Assembly: GCA_014621425.1 (NCBI GenBank)
Contig: JAANBB010000362.1
Coordinates: 1 to 41,641, forward strand
DNA from: Cylindrodendrum hubeiense
Taxonomy: Eukaryota > Ascomycota > Sordariomycetes > Hypocreales > Nectriaceae
DNA: 41,641 bases
Direction: 5' to 3'
Position numbers and translations under genes: made by a program. The notes beneath the pieces were generated by a model that saw nothing but the letters and a program-made list of their open reading frames with translations, was not told where the DNA came from and made no database searches. This document shows, one piece after another, positions 1 to 12,261 of the stretch. Each line of letters opens with the position of its first letter. Position 1 is the first letter of the stretch.

Positions 1-3000
1 CCAGGTCTCTCAACCCCAGACCCCAGCAGCCCAGCATCCAGATGCGGCCAGTGCTGAGTGAGGTCACTCAACCCACGAATCGCTCAATCTGAGTGGCAGA
101 CTCCTGCTGTCGGTATCAGGTCGGCCGTTTGTCGAGACCCGGATCGGGGGGCCCGTGTGATGTTGGTAAGACGGGAAAGCTGCCGTCCCCTCTGGGAGCA
201 CCACTCTGGGAGTACCGCTCTGGCCACATGATATCCCGTCGAGGAAGCGAAGATATGGAGAGGACGCCCTACCAACCATGTCCAGACTCCAGAAGCTCGT
301 CTCAGGCCACCAACCAAGACGCTGGATCTGGTTTTGTCGCCTCTCGCCTACGCCTACGGGAGATGCTACCTACCAACTCGGCCTTCACTGATACGTCCGC
401 GTCGTGAGCTAGGAGACGCGCCGTGCCTGAGCCGGGGGCCACCTTTACCGCCAAGCTTTGTTGGGGAGGGAATCCGACACTATGCCGAAGAATAGCGACC
501 GAATTAGCAGTCGACAGTCCAGTGCCTAGTCTATAGTTAGGTAGGTAGGTAGTTGGCGACTGTCGAGCAGGTGGTCAGAGGTGGCTTGTACCTGTACCTG
601 TGCGCAGGTCCGTTGAATCGCATACATGGCATGGCGTACCTACATGGCATACGGTGGGCATGACGTGCGGCGGACATGCCGTTCACCGCAGCACAGGAGC
701 GCCTCCGATGGCGGTGCTGTGTACTAGTGGGGTGGCGTTTCCCGAGGCCTCACTGCCGTTGATGCTGGTCGTCGATGCTGGTGGGCCGTTGGGCGGTTGG
801 CGGGCTCCATTATCGCTCCATTGTTGCTCCATTATTCTCGCCCTCAAGACATGCTAAATAGCGGAGACCAAAGCCTCTTGCTGTCTCCATCGCCATCGTA
901 ATTGCAATCGTAATCCTCGCCCTCGTCCCGCCATTGTGTGGTACCGACATTGTTTCACCACTGTGGTGCACAGGTCTCGGCGCCACGTTCTTTAACTGGG
1001 CACCCGGCATGTCGCACCACAGATGTTGGACTGTTCTAGGTAGCTACCTACCTAGGCTCCATTCCATTCCCAGCGTCTCAAGCGATATCCGTGCGGTCGA
1101 TTTGCGAAACTCGCTTCTTCGCTGCCGGTTTTGCTGATGGAACTCACAGAAGAGACACGAAGATCAAACGAGGAACTTTTCAACCATGAAAATTTTCCAA
1201 CCCAATAATAACCTTTGGGTTGGTGCAAGTTGAGCGTCGTAACGGCGCGGCATTATCCAGCGTCGTTCGTAATACGAGGCTCGTGGCCCCAAACACACCG
1301 GGGCCAAGCTGAGTGTTTCGTCCCACCGGGCACGGGTGGCACGGTCATGGTCAAGGCACCAAAGAATGGCCCCAAAGTATGGCTCCCACCCTGAATTAGG
1401 CACTGAATGGAGACGGGCAATATCGGCAGGTCAGTGGCCTTGTTTGTGTAAGAGCAGTGAGCAAGGAAGCGAGGAAGGGATGAGGATGCCACGGCACCCG
1501 CCCTTCCCTTCGGCATCCTCCCGTCTCCTAGGGCTGAGACGATCGAATGCCACCTTTCTTGCCGTTTGATTGATTTTATTTTATTTTCTCCTCCCGCACG
1601 TCCATCGTCCTTGAGCCAAGAGACTAGTTAATACATGTTACAGTTTTGCCCAAAACGCGTTGCGGCCGTGCTCGCTCGCCGAATATCGCCGTCATGAGCC
1701 AAGTCTCGGCAACACACACACGAGCTGTCAGTTTTTGTTTCTGCCATGGACCTCGTGATCGAGAAAGTAAGCCAATCCTTCGCATCTCTGTGTCCTCTGC
1801 AGATGGCAATTACAACAGAGGCCAAACAAATGGCAGTCTCCACTGGCATGAAGACTCTAGGCGCTACCAGTACCGATACCTGGACCGCTCTGCACTCCAT
1901 CATGGTAGCGTTCGCCGTCTTAACCTCTTGTTGATTAGCACCACGCCCATCACAATAAACCCTTGCCTGACACCCAAAGGCACCCGTCGCCCCGTTGCGC
2001 TGCCGGCTAAAGGCGCCCATCCCGTTGGTGCTAGGCCGCGTGGTTTCTGAGTCAAAGTGGCTGGCTGCTAGCACATGGGCTATTCGTGGACGGCCGGCCT
2101 ATCGGCTGCACCAGCGACATCTTGACGGTGACTGGTAAGATGGCAGCAGTCGCAGTTGGTGGTAGTCGCGCCGGCGTCAATATCGACCTCTGTTAAGGCT
2201 GTCAATATTGCCATCAGCGCGGCTGACTAGGGCCAGTCACACCCGCCCATCGGCCGTCGCCCATCGCCGCGAGCCGTATACGGCCGTCTTGGAAAATCAT
2301 TCGCTCAGGCCCTTGAAGCCCTTCAGACAGACAGGACGCGTCCCAGCACTGTGAGTGGCTTCTCGGCCCTTCTTCCCCCTCATTCTCCACAGCGACAGCA
2401 CCCTCGTCACCCTCGTCGCGCCCCTTGTCACTATCGCCATGCCCCATGTCCATGCTCATTACCCATGCTCAATGCGTATAGAGCCCTTGGCCGTTGGCAG
2501 TAAGGGCCCTGGTCCGCTGGGTTCGCCCAATCGAGGTGGCGATTAGCCTTGCCACCTGGAAACATCGAGTCACCTTCTTCCCAGTGCCGTGTCGCTGAGT
2601 CTGATTTGTCTATTGGGCCTGGAGCCGGCACACCGGCGATCAATCTCCACAGATCCAGTCAGGGCCAGAGCATGCACACTCTTGAACAGCATTAATTTCG
2701 TTTGAATGACGGCCTTGGACCGCGAACCTACACAAGGCATGCGCCCCGAGTCCATACTGCAGCAGGCCTGGGGACTTTCGTTGGGTCCATCTTGTCCAAT
2801 TGAGATACCATGCTTAGGTGGCATCCAAGCGCTGCGTGGAACGAGGCATCAAAAGATCATGTCCGTCAGCAGGCAAGATGCCGGCTCGAACTGCCTCACT
2901 GGTAGATGGATCCAACGGTCGGCCGTTGATGGAATTTCCATAGCCGCCGCTTATTGCCGTCCTATTTTTTTCTTTTTCTCAGCTCCCGAGACAGGAGCCC

Positions 3001-3162
3001 ACGAAGGTCACATCGACGTCTATCAAACCCATGACGCGCAACATTGCTGTCTGATGTATCGTATCCGGAACTGCAGGGCCGTGGCATGATGTTGATTTTT
3101 TGGCCGGACCAACACCATCACTCAACCAGGTGTGCCACACCGATGTGCAAGGTGCCTGCGTC

Positions 3163-3190
3163 CACACACACACACACACACACACGCACA
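3163..3190. repeat. CA dinucleotide microsatellite
   Basis: A run of about fourteen CA units with a single CG interruption near 3186. It lies in the gene-free left part of the window and is a plausible length-polymorphic marker. Confidence 0.9.
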
Positions 3191-3417
3191 CTTACATGCT
3201 CATCCGGACACCACCATGTCCCCAATCCAACGTCCGGCCACCTCCACTGTATCTTGGGGTGATGAGATGTTTTTCTTCTTTCGGTCCTTCGATACAGGGC
3301 CTGGGACGGAACATTATCTCCCGTCCCATCTGTCATGCGAAGCCCTCAACGGCTCGGCCGAGTAAGACGCCGCCTGTCGTCTTCTCTCTTTCAGCGAGGA
3401 TCAACACTGGAACTGTG

Positions 3418-4297
3418 TCAACCCAGCGCACCCACGGCGTGCCACCATGGCTGCACTAGCAAACTGCATGTCTCAGTTTCCTCTCGCAACAATCTCCAGA
3501 TCGTCTTGATCAAGTAATCTGGTAGATTGGGAATTGATGCAGCTTCCCCAGGTTCAACACCATGTCGCTTCATCTGCAAAGGCCCCTCTCCATCTCGTTC
3601 CCCGCATTCCAGTTTGGCTAGATCAATCAGCCTCTTTTCAACAAGCTCGGCAAGATCATTATCGACAGATATTTCATTCAACATGTGAAATCTATCAGGT
3701 ACTTTCTTCAGCCTACATAGTACGAAGCCACGCCACGCCACCCGCTGCCCCGAAACCCATGAAAGCGATCATCCCGTCTTGTCCTATCCCTATTTGCGAG
3801 ACCACTGCATCGGGGAGGCGTCATGCCCTGTTCAAGGCCCTGGACTGTGTGGTTACACTGCCATGAGCTCTTTTGCGGGACAGGATTGGCAGGTCGGTGT
3901 TGGGCCGGCTCAGATACCTCTTCTGGAAAGTTCATCGTGTTTCATCTCCCAGCCCCAGAGCTTCACAGACTTCACCTTGGATCACCAACCTCTCACGAAT
4001 GCAGTTATTATGCGATGTCAACAGCCTAGCAGACTGCCAAAACACGAGGGTCGCAACTCCAATCATGCTTCGCCTAAAATATATGCAAGAGAGGATACCA
4101 CTCACATTCTGTCACTCGGGGAGAATCTCGGCGAGCCAGAAGCTGTTGAGACGAAGTTGTTGCACAGACTCGGCGGAATGCAACCCTTTAGCCACGTCTG
4201 CCCCCCCTTCTTCTTCGCCATGGTGGTTGTCTGAGACGGCAGTCAACATGTCAAAAGCTTGTGAGGCACGAAAGACTGGATGGGACAGCGTTGACAC
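3418..4297 (-). pseudogene. Possible degraded or unrecognised gene
   Basis: Two minus-strand segments look more like protein than their surroundings. One (about 4112-4297) begins MSTLSHPVFRASQ and ends LNSFWLAEILPE. The other (about 3418-3690) includes NEISVDNDLAELVEKRLIDL and IPNLPDYLIKTIWRLL, with the Glu/Asp/Leu/Lys/Ile composition of a helical protein. The frames between them are interrupted, and I cannot join them with convincing splice sites. Another frame near the upstream end reads RLCQRCPIQSF, faintly like the Cys-pair start of HET-domain proteins, but this is too short to rely on. It may be an eroded gene or chance. Confidence 0.2.
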
Positions 4298-7200
4298 AGA
4301 CGATCAATGGAGCCATGAACATACCCCGTCTAACCCTAGGCTGTCGGGAACGTTCTTCAAGTTCGGTGCACTAACTATCCGGCGACAACCCCCCGCCGCG
4401 CAAAATCCCGTTCCCCTGGTCTCGCCTTTGGCCAGGGGCTCACTCAGCGAATGCAAGGATAATGCCCAACAGTCACATGGCCCCTACCAGCCTTTCCCAA
4501 TATGACAAAGGCAAGCGAAGTCGGATAGGGTCGGCGTGAACCTGAAGGAGACACGAGTAACTATATGCCATTACCCGGAAGCCCTAAAGTGTTCTAGACT
4601 ATGCATCCTTGCGTGCCAACGACGATCCACTCCGATGCCATACAGTAGCATGTTGGTATCCCGGGGACACTACAGGCAATTCCCCAACCCCGCAACTAGG
4701 GTCCAGCTTATCAGAATCTCAACGGGAGTAGAGCAGATGCAAACGATCATTGCTCCCCACTTATGGTCCTGAAGCTAATAGAAGATTAGGGTATTTACAT
4801 CGAGATTCAATGTCCAGTCGGATGAGGCCAAGGACGCGGGGATGGACGCATCTCCTGTGTGAAGAACCCAGCAAATCGGATGGAGATAACTCACCCGCCC
4901 GGCACAATTCGGATCACGCTAGCATCCAACACGCCGGTTCCGTCTGGAGTTCGTCCAGTGCATGGCTTGACGTGTCTCAGCTCCTGTAATATAGTTCGTT
5001 CGTCCATATTCGTGGTGGAGGATGTTACATCGTAGTAGTTAGTCCCGGGCAAAAAAAAGTCGGGTTCGCGCCGCCACGCCAGCATCGAAACAGCGATCTT
5101 TTTCCGGCCCGCGAAAAGGCCAGCCCTTGAAGAAGCGACGCTGAGCCAGGGCCCATACCGAATATCATCAACAAGGCCAAGGGAGTTGCAGCTTGGCTTG
5201 TTTCCGCCTCAGGCTTGCTCGGTAAGGTCATGGATGGCCTCTGCGGGGGACTAGCTTCATCTGGACCCGACTCCGAAATGGTTCACCGCGATCGCCCAAA
5301 ACTCCTTGGTTTGGCGCAATTATCTCTCAGTACCGGTACTAGTTAGTACTCGATGCTCCTTGCCGTGTGCCTGAATCCCCCGCAGTTCCCTTTCCCTCCC
5401 CAAGATGATCCATTGCTAGGGAAATTTCCACCCTTGCGAAGCCAGCACAATATAGGTTACAGGCAACGTGGTACTGAGCCCATGGCCCTGGCTGACATCT
5501 CAAAGCGGAACAACTGCGTCGTCACCCATGTCTCCTCCCACACGATGCCCCTCCTCTCAAGGGTATGACGGTCTTGAGATGTCATGCACTATCCCCTTCC
5601 CCGGCTAGAAGGCAAGACGTCCGATGGAGCTAGTACGGCAAAGCTCGTTGATGAAAAACTGAACCTTGCAGCCACCGGAGACCAGGTCTCCTCTTCGGCC
5701 CTGCTCCGAGGGGCTGGATGCATCAAGCAGTTTTGGGACTCTTGATCTGCTGCGAAATGCAGCCCTGTGTACGGAGCACAGAGTAGGTCTGGACTAGTAA
5801 CTCGATGGGTCCGGAGAACCATCCACAACTTCATCTCCCACCACAGCGCTGTGGAGAGCTACTTTACGCGAGGCCCCACCCGGAGTAAGCATTGGTCTCA
5901 TGAGGAAGAGACTGACCGGCGACATGTCAAAATCTAGAAGTCGGATCGGTCGCCAAAACTAAGGCTCGACCCTGGCGCCGCCGCCGTAGTGAGTTGGGTT
6001 GCAATGGAGTCATTTCACCAGGTCCACTACGTTTCACTACCCTGGGCCGCACCCACGATCAGACTGCAAAGAAGACGGCAAGGTCCACCATCCGCGAATC
6101 CACAACCCGATGTGTCGGTCGCTTAGTTAGCGGCCTCGTCGCATTTGCCCGGGTGTTTACAGGACATTCCCTGTTGTCACGGAGTCGTAGTTCTAAGGCC
6201 TCAGGGCTGACGAACGACCACCAGATCCACCGAGTAAACGTAGGTCGCGTTTTAGGGCTGGGCGGGAATGCCTTCCAATTCTGGTTTAACCTTGAGTATA
6301 GCACAATCACGCTCCTGTCGACTTTCTACTACTGCGTCGTCCCTACAGTCGCTGCAGACCTGCCGCTTCTGGACGCTTCTTCAGTACCTTTGTTATCTCA
6401 GGCCAGAGACAATCAACGACCGACACTTTGTGCATTGTTCTACCCTTATCCTGACTCGTGTTGGTTCAAGGGTGTAAAAACGGCCCTTGCCCCGGCGCTG
6501 TTCCGAGTGGAAGTCGACGTATCCGACTTCTTGGGAGAGGATATCAATGGTCCTGCTATCGAGCTAAAGTTTGCGCCATCATGTAGCCAAGGGTCACCGC
6601 ATGCAAGGGGAAACATTCCAGAAGCGGCCCCGAGGGTTCAGCAAAAGTAAAATCATGCGTTCCTCATACGACATGCCTCAAAAGGACTCGATGTTGGGAG
6701 GTGTCCTGGTCGTAAGACCCGTGCGGGGGCACAGCGCACGCGTGTGGACGCGCTCATGCCAAGCAAGCCAGGTGCCAATACACCCTGGTCCTGGATGTAA
6801 TCCTACGAACCGCTAGAATGGGTAGGAATGAGGTTTGATCTCAGAAGGATTTGCTCGCGTGGGCATGAGGTTTCGTGGGGGTTCATGATGTGTTAGTGAT
6901 GTGTTGATGTTACTTGAGATGTATCGACCCTCGGGTATGACCAGAGTAGTACTGGGAAAATACGCTATGCGTCTCGTAAAAACAGGCCGGATACAGGTTA
7001 CAATGAGGCTTCGTGGCGTCTGTTTGGTAATCATTTTTATCATGGGACTACCAAAACAACACATAATTTGCACGTGGAAAGTTGTCGCGAGACTGGTCGA
7101 GTGTCTCATAGGTATAGGGTAGGCATCAACACAACCACGAGACCTACCCATATCATCGCTCGCATAACAATGTGCTGGCGGCATGAGTTATTGGGTTTAA

Positions 7201-7536
7201 ATGCCTCTATGTTAAGTCGTCAACCTTTGCATAGGTGGATAGTGCTGCCTCGTGTTGTTTTTCATGGTTCTGAACCGAAACATATGTGGGTTCGTGATGA
7301 TGCAAAAAGTGAATACCCCGCTGTATCTAAATTTCGTAATTTTCATTATCTTCGGTATCAACCTCACGAAACACCCATCATTGTATCAAACAAGAAGACC
7401 ATTCCGAACACCGCGTCCGAATACCTAGAAAAAAAAAGCCGTATCATCATCATACGCATCATCAACGAGGTGTGGCCGTTGTTACATCCCACCCTGTACC
7501 CCGCTACGCGATTTCCACCCTTCAAACCAACTCACT

Positions 7537-8484
7537 ATGGCTGTCCCTCTCCAGACGTCCTGGCAGCTTCAGACTGCTGAAGGGGAACCCAGCGCAGTAG
7601 TACGCGTGAGGAACCTTCAGTCTACCATCCAGGGTCCCCAGGATGCCTGGGGCCGCCCCGGCAGACCGCAGCCTATTCTCGTGTCCGCCGAGGTCTCCCT
7701 CGCACAACCCTTTGGTTCATCGTCGTCAGCAGACGTGGTGGCGTCGGACACTGTGCACTATGGATTGCTCAGTAAGGCGATCCTCGCTACCCTTGGGCGT
7801 CTGGAGACGGAGGCGGCTGCGGGCGAGGCTGCGTCCCTGCATGGAGTCGTGAGCAATATCTGGGCGGATCTCACAGGGCTTGACACCTCCGGAGCAGCAT
7901 CGAACGCCAGCAAGAAAGGGGCATTCCTGAACTTGAGCTTCGTTCGCCGCCTCTCTGTCTCAGTTGTCTTGACAAAGGCATCACTTCTAGGAAGTGGAGT
8001 CAGCCTTTCCGCATCGGCCGTGTTCCAAGAGTCATCCATGCAGGCAAGGGGTCTTGCACTTAGCCTCCAAGGACTGAGGGTACCAACTCTCATCGGAGTC
8101 AACGATAACGAGCGAACGGCCAAGCAGATAGTTGTGGCAAATATCGGGATCGAACAGTACGGTAATGACAAGGATGAACATGCCCCGCTCGAAGCGGTGG
8201 TGGTTGATGTGAGTACAACAGAAGAAGCGGATAGAGAGATAAAGTAACTGACTGACGTTTCTGTGTAGACTATGACAAAGTCGTCATATGAGACTCTGGA
8301 AGCGCTGGCAACCGATATTGCGTCTCACATGACAACTTACCTGAGATCGAGTCCTGAAGACTCTGCAAGCACGCACAATTGGCATCTTCAGATTGGGCTT
8401 GAGAAGCCGACGGCGGTGCCCTTCGCGGATGCGGCCTGTGTGGAGCTGAGGACGAGCACCAACGACGTGATCAAATCATCGTGA
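7537..8484 (+). CDS. FolB-domain (dihydroneopterin aldolase-like) protein, tandem domains
   Basis: Two exons, 7537-8208 and 8269-8484, are joined over a 60-bp intron (donor GTGAGT, acceptor TGTGTAG, CTGAC branch) in phase 0, giving 295 residues. FolB folds act as dihydroneopterin aldolase/epimerase in folate synthesis. The first half carries a degenerate FolB module (residues about 18-130, with VRVRNLQSTIQG then a PQPILVSAEVSL strand). The second (about 175-285) has the clearer signature LRVPTLIGVNDNER followed by KQIVVANIGIE. In fungi folate synthesis normally uses the FolB modules of the trifunctional Fol1 protein. This stand-alone double-FolB protein lacks the HPPK and DHPS parts, so an accessory or diverged role is possible and aldolase activity is unproven. 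The start follows a pyrimidine-rich leader (CAACTCACTATGG). It converges on the DUF3605 gene, whose stop is 155 bp away. Confidence 0.85.
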
Positions 8485-8638
8485 CATACATGAATCTCAA
8501 TCAAAAGAACGAAAACAGATCTGTTTAAACGCACTGAGTACGTGACTGTGTCGCCTAAGTTCTCAGTCTGCTATGGATCCCTAATGTAACCCTTATATGG
8601 CATCAACATTTACCGGACCTAGTTCTACGTCCATGAAG

Positions 8639-9365
8639 CTAATCCTCAAACATTTGCCATTGTGGGATGTCCCCATGGGTGATAGAGCGGATGAAATCGG
8701 GATCTGGATTGAACATCATGACGTGGAAGTGTTCCACGGCGCCGACCGACTTGAGACCGCGCCAGTTTTTGAACCAGATTATCTGTCAAAACTTAGTCCC
8801 TGGCTCGATGATGGACATGGAAGTTTAGAGTACTTACCTTATCGTCTGACACATGGGATCTAAACGTCTTCGTCACAAAGTCATCAATCTCCTTCCGAGA
8901 CTCGTCGACTAGATCTCCTGTTGTGGGGTCTTCTTCGAGGTCGAACTTGGTCCAGACAACCAAGTGGACTATGCGAGGGTCAATACCATAGGGCCAGTCG
9001 TTGATGAGAATCTTGAAGTCATCCCCGAACTCAAAGGGGCGGCCGCGGGCCTGTACCGGAGCGCTCCACTGGAGGCGTTGGTTGAGGATGAAGCTGGCAA
9101 CGTTGCCGTATGTCCTGGCGAGGTTGAATGTGTAGGCTTTGTAGCGACGCAGCTCAGATGGCACTCTCTGGAATTGGTCGAGCAGGTTGGCCCTGACAAT
9201 CCTGCGGACTTCGTCCCAGTTGAGGATATGATAGTCGGAGTCTGGGGTGGAAATGATGCCAAAGTCCTTGTCGGAAAGGTCGAGGAGGAAGTCAGGACAG
9301 TCTACTTGCCTCTCGGATTCGGTGACGTTGACTTGCCAGTACGGCATATCGATTTGATGGCCCAT
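8639..9365 (-). CDS. DUF3605 / N-acetylglucosamine-induced protein 1-like
   Basis: Two exons on the minus strand, 9365-8838 and 8782-8639, with a 55-bp intron (GTAAGT...GACAG) in phase 0, give 223 residues, about the usual length for this fungal family. The family signature is plain: NDWPYGIDPRIVHLVVWTK at about residues 122-140, then after the intron WFKNWRGLKSV and EHFHVMMF at about 179-200, with paired Trp and His residues conserved in the family. The N-terminal half contains the typical DYHILNWDEVRRIV stretch. The molecular function of DUF3605 proteins is not established. The name comes from a family member whose transcript responds to N-acetylglucosamine, so a role in amino-sugar response is inference only. 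No signal peptide or membrane segment is seen. The ATG at 9365 is the first in the open frame. Confidence 0.9.
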
Positions 9366-11735
9366 GTTGGTAAATTCTTGGGCGGTACAGGTCGGAAACC
9401 TTTGGGCTGAGGCGTGGCTGACGCCTTACGCAGTGTGAGATGCGGAGTAGTCGTGGTAAATACGTCCCCTCTCAAGAAAGCGAGATTCAGCTGCTGGATA
9501 CGATGCGATCCTGGGGACTAAGGGTTCACAGAGGGAATACAAAAGACAGACAAGGAGGCTATCACGACAATGACGGGGCCGTTCTGGACCGTTTTACCGA
9601 CGTTGGAGCTGAGCCGAATTAGGCGTGAAGCTTTGCGGACTACGCCGTGGGGAGGCCGTCGGCTGGCTGAAATCATAGCCACCCGCTGGCCTAACTGGAT
9701 CGGCGTCTGACAGCATCTCGGGGGGATGACAGTCTTATCTGGTTGCAACTTCGTACTACGGCCTGGCGTTGTACGACTGGCAATGCCCTCGTCCTCGGCC
9801 GTAGCTTGCCCCCCCACCAGCGCCAAGAAGTGAACGACAGTGTCTTGTTGAGCACTGGCACCATACTGCCCTGGAGAGGGATCAAGACCAGGACCCATCT
9901 GCAGCCCTGTGGGGGAAGCTTTCGGGGCGGCGGCACCTTGACCCACGGCGCACGGGAAGGCCTTTGGCGGGCTTAGCTACTGAGCTGCAGGGCATGCACG
10001 CCGTTTCTTAGCTGCCGTAGTCGCCGTAGTCGCCGTGAGAGGGGAGGAGGCGAATGCAAAAGTGTTGGGGGGCGTCGACCACGCCTGGGGAGACAGACAG
10101 GCCTGATCTGGGTTTAGGCGAGACAATAACATGCCCAAGAAGCGATATATAATATTACCATCCCCCAACACCAGTTCTTCGTATTGCCATGCCCTCCATG
10201 TCCACGGGTGTAACCTGGGAAAGTGTCTGGTTCAAAAAAAGATTGGGGGTGGGCCTGTGTCATAAAACGCATCTCAAACCTGCCAGATGCCAGACTCGCT
10301 ATGCAGGGCAGGGCAGGCTAGGTAAGACAGCAGTTCACTTACTGCGTACTCCGTAGGGAGCCAGCCGGCAGTTGTGCTTGCGTCCAATGTTGTGCCCACG
10401 TGGCGGGAGGCAGGGCATTAGAGAGGCTCGGATGAACTCCGACAGATCTATCACGCTGCTGCTCACACGCAGGCAAATCCTTATCATCCGAGGGTTTTAT
10501 GCACCACGGCGCATCGACGGATCGGAACGGGGCGGTGTTCGGGGTTCTGGCCGGGCTCGGCTGGTTCATCGTCGCCCCGGCCAACTCCCTTTCCTCACGG
10601 GCAGCCATCGCCATGATGGGGGCGCATGTGAAGAATGGAAGAGTAAACACAAGTCGCCCCCTTTATCTCGCCCTCCTGTTTGCCCCGGCAATAGCTCTGG
10701 CCCTTTTGCAGGGATCGCCCGATTGAAGATGGCACCAAAAGCCGCCACCAAATGCTCGGGGGGCGTCATGGCCCCGAATTGTACATTGTGATGACATTAG
10801 CCATGGGCCAAGAAACGCCGCAGGCTGGGTATCGCGAGGACCCTCACCATGATGGCGACGGGACGAGCCCACTCTTCATTTCGCTGAGTGAGAGCCCAAT
10901 TTGTCTGCCATCCCCTGCACTTCGTACTACGCAGCAGTTGTCGTACGCAGCACGCACGGGGCCCAGGATCTAAAGCTTTTGGAGAGCTTGAGGGAGAGCT
11001 TGGGGCCTGAGGGACGTGCTGGCGGCGGGCTACATCGTACTTTGGTGTTGGTGCTTTGGTGGCTGGCGGCTGGCGGCCCAGGCTGTTGGGGGGCCCAATT
11101 ATTTGGTGATGACACCTGTGCATAGGTGTGGACGGTCCGAGGCCAGCCAACGGTTGACCTGCTCGATGAGTGCTGTGTGATTGTGTTATGGTGTGAGAGA
11201 ATATGGAGCAAGGCGTTAATTATCCGGGACGGGGTGGTAGCCGGCAAGAGGGATATAATGGATTTGCTCATGATCGGCTATCATGATGCGGCGAGTGGTG
11301 GTTTGGGGTGCTGCATGCTGCTGCATGCTTTGTCGATTGATGATGATATCCACACCACGCCCCGTCCATGGTCCATCCACCCAAACCCACATCTATTGCT
11401 ATCTATGGACCAAGACCCATGTGCTCATCCCATGGAACCGCATCTAATAACGAGTTCACGGTGGTCGAACCGCGGTCGACAGCGGTCGACAGCGGTCGAT
11501 AGAGGGTCGACAGAGGGTCAACAGAGGGTCGAGGAGCAAAACGGCCGGGGGTCCTTGCCCGTTGCCACGCCACAGATCGCTGCGAGCGGTGGGGTGGCTT
11601 CCGCGTCGCGAAACCAGAAATTAGCTATTACGACGGGCAAGAATCCAACGGAGGAGAGGGGAGAGAGAGGGGAGCGGCGGACCAGCAGCCCAGCAGCCCA
11701 GCAGATACGATAAAAAGGGACGTTCGGCATCCACT
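9366..11735. other. Intergenic region between divergent DUF3605 and UGP1 genes
   Basis: About 2.4 kb with no supportable gene. It should hold the promoter of the DUF3605 gene at its left end and distal UGP1 control sequence at its right. Visible items are a short CCGTAGTCG duplication near 10014-10036, a TACTCCGTA motif at 10347-10355 and a 10/11-bp minisatellite at 11472-11534 listed separately. Confidence 0.5.
11472..11534. repeat. 10/11-bp GGTCGACAG minisatellite
   Basis: About six head-to-tail copies of a 10 to 11-bp unit around the core GGTCGACAG (variants GCGGTCGACA, GCGGTCGATA, GAGGGTCGACA, GAGGGTCAACA). The first copies are GCGG-type and the later ones AGAGGG-type, so the array changed by drift or slippage. 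It lies about 300 bp upstream of the pyrimidine-rich UGP1 promoter. Confidence 0.85.
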
Positions 11736-11737
11736 CC

Positions 11738-11800
11738 GGCCCAAGACCCCATTCTCCCTGCCTCCCTCACCCCTTTTGCCTCTTTTCCCCGTCGCGAACG
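11738..11800 (+). promoter_or_regulatory. Pyrimidine-rich core promoter of UGP1
   Basis: A CT-rich tract (CCCATTCTCCCTGCCTCCC, then CCCCTTTTGCCTCTTTTCCCC) lies about 460 bp before the UGP1 start codon. Such tracts commonly sit just upstream of transcription starts in highly expressed filamentous-fungal genes. There is no clear TATA box. The placement fits a spliced leader beginning near 11800. Confidence 0.45.
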
Positions 11801-11840
11801 TGTGTGTGTGCTCATCTTCAACGTTCTCGATCTCGGCCTG

Positions 11841-11992
11841 GTGAGTAGCCTCCATTCCCGCACCCACCCACTCGAGTCGGGCGCCACGAGACATTGCAAC
11901 TGCAGAGCGCCCAACGAACGGGGTGGCAACAGAAAAAATTGCAATTCCGGGCCATGTTGCCAACCAGAGCCAGAGCTAACGGCGTTTGCTAG
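11841..11992 (+). other. Probable 5' UTR intron of UGP1
   Basis: A strong donor (CTG/GTGAGT) at 11841, a CTAAC branch at 11976-11980 and an acceptor TTGCTAG ending at 11992 define a 152-bp candidate intron wholly upstream of the start codon. It is followed by an A-rich stretch (11996-12019) and a second CT-rich leader. Inferred from splice signals only. Confidence 0.45.
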
Positions 11993-12261
11993 GCCTAAAT
12001 TAAAAAAAGATTAAAAAAGGAGACCGTCCTTAAACTGCAACCAGCTCCCCGCCTCCCCAGCCCCATTTTGCGAAGCTCGCTCAACCACCCCCACCAAACC
12101 CATCGCCGCCCCGCACCCGCCTCCTTACCTCATTCCTCCTACCTTTCCTGACCGTACTTCACCTCGACAAACCTCCCCTCAACACCATCTCCGAGTAAAT
12201 CTCGTTTGCTATCGCCTTCTTCGAACCCGTCTTAACCCCATACACATCTTCGTCCTTCACA

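Larger units (their letters stand above)
1..7536. other. Gene-poor 7.5 kb stretch
   Basis: No open frame here shows a recognisable domain, coding-like third-position bias or a convincing exon structure. Apparent frames of up to 218 codons have the scrambled composition expected of non-coding GC-rich DNA. Visible items are a TAGG-type tetranucleotide run near 538-553, a CA microsatellite at 3163-3190, and a coding-like minus-strand segment around 3418-4297 listed separately. The last 700 bases (about 6830-7530) look richer in A and T than the rest. I see no terminal repeats or transposase motifs. Confidence 0.5.

Noticed and set aside
3873..4505. A 210-codon plus-strand open frame.
   Set aside because: It is opposite the more protein-like minus-strand segments and its composition is scrambled.
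5994..6650. A 218-codon plus-strand open frame.
   Set aside because: No domain, composition like GC-rich non-coding DNA, no bias at third positions and no promoter or splice context.
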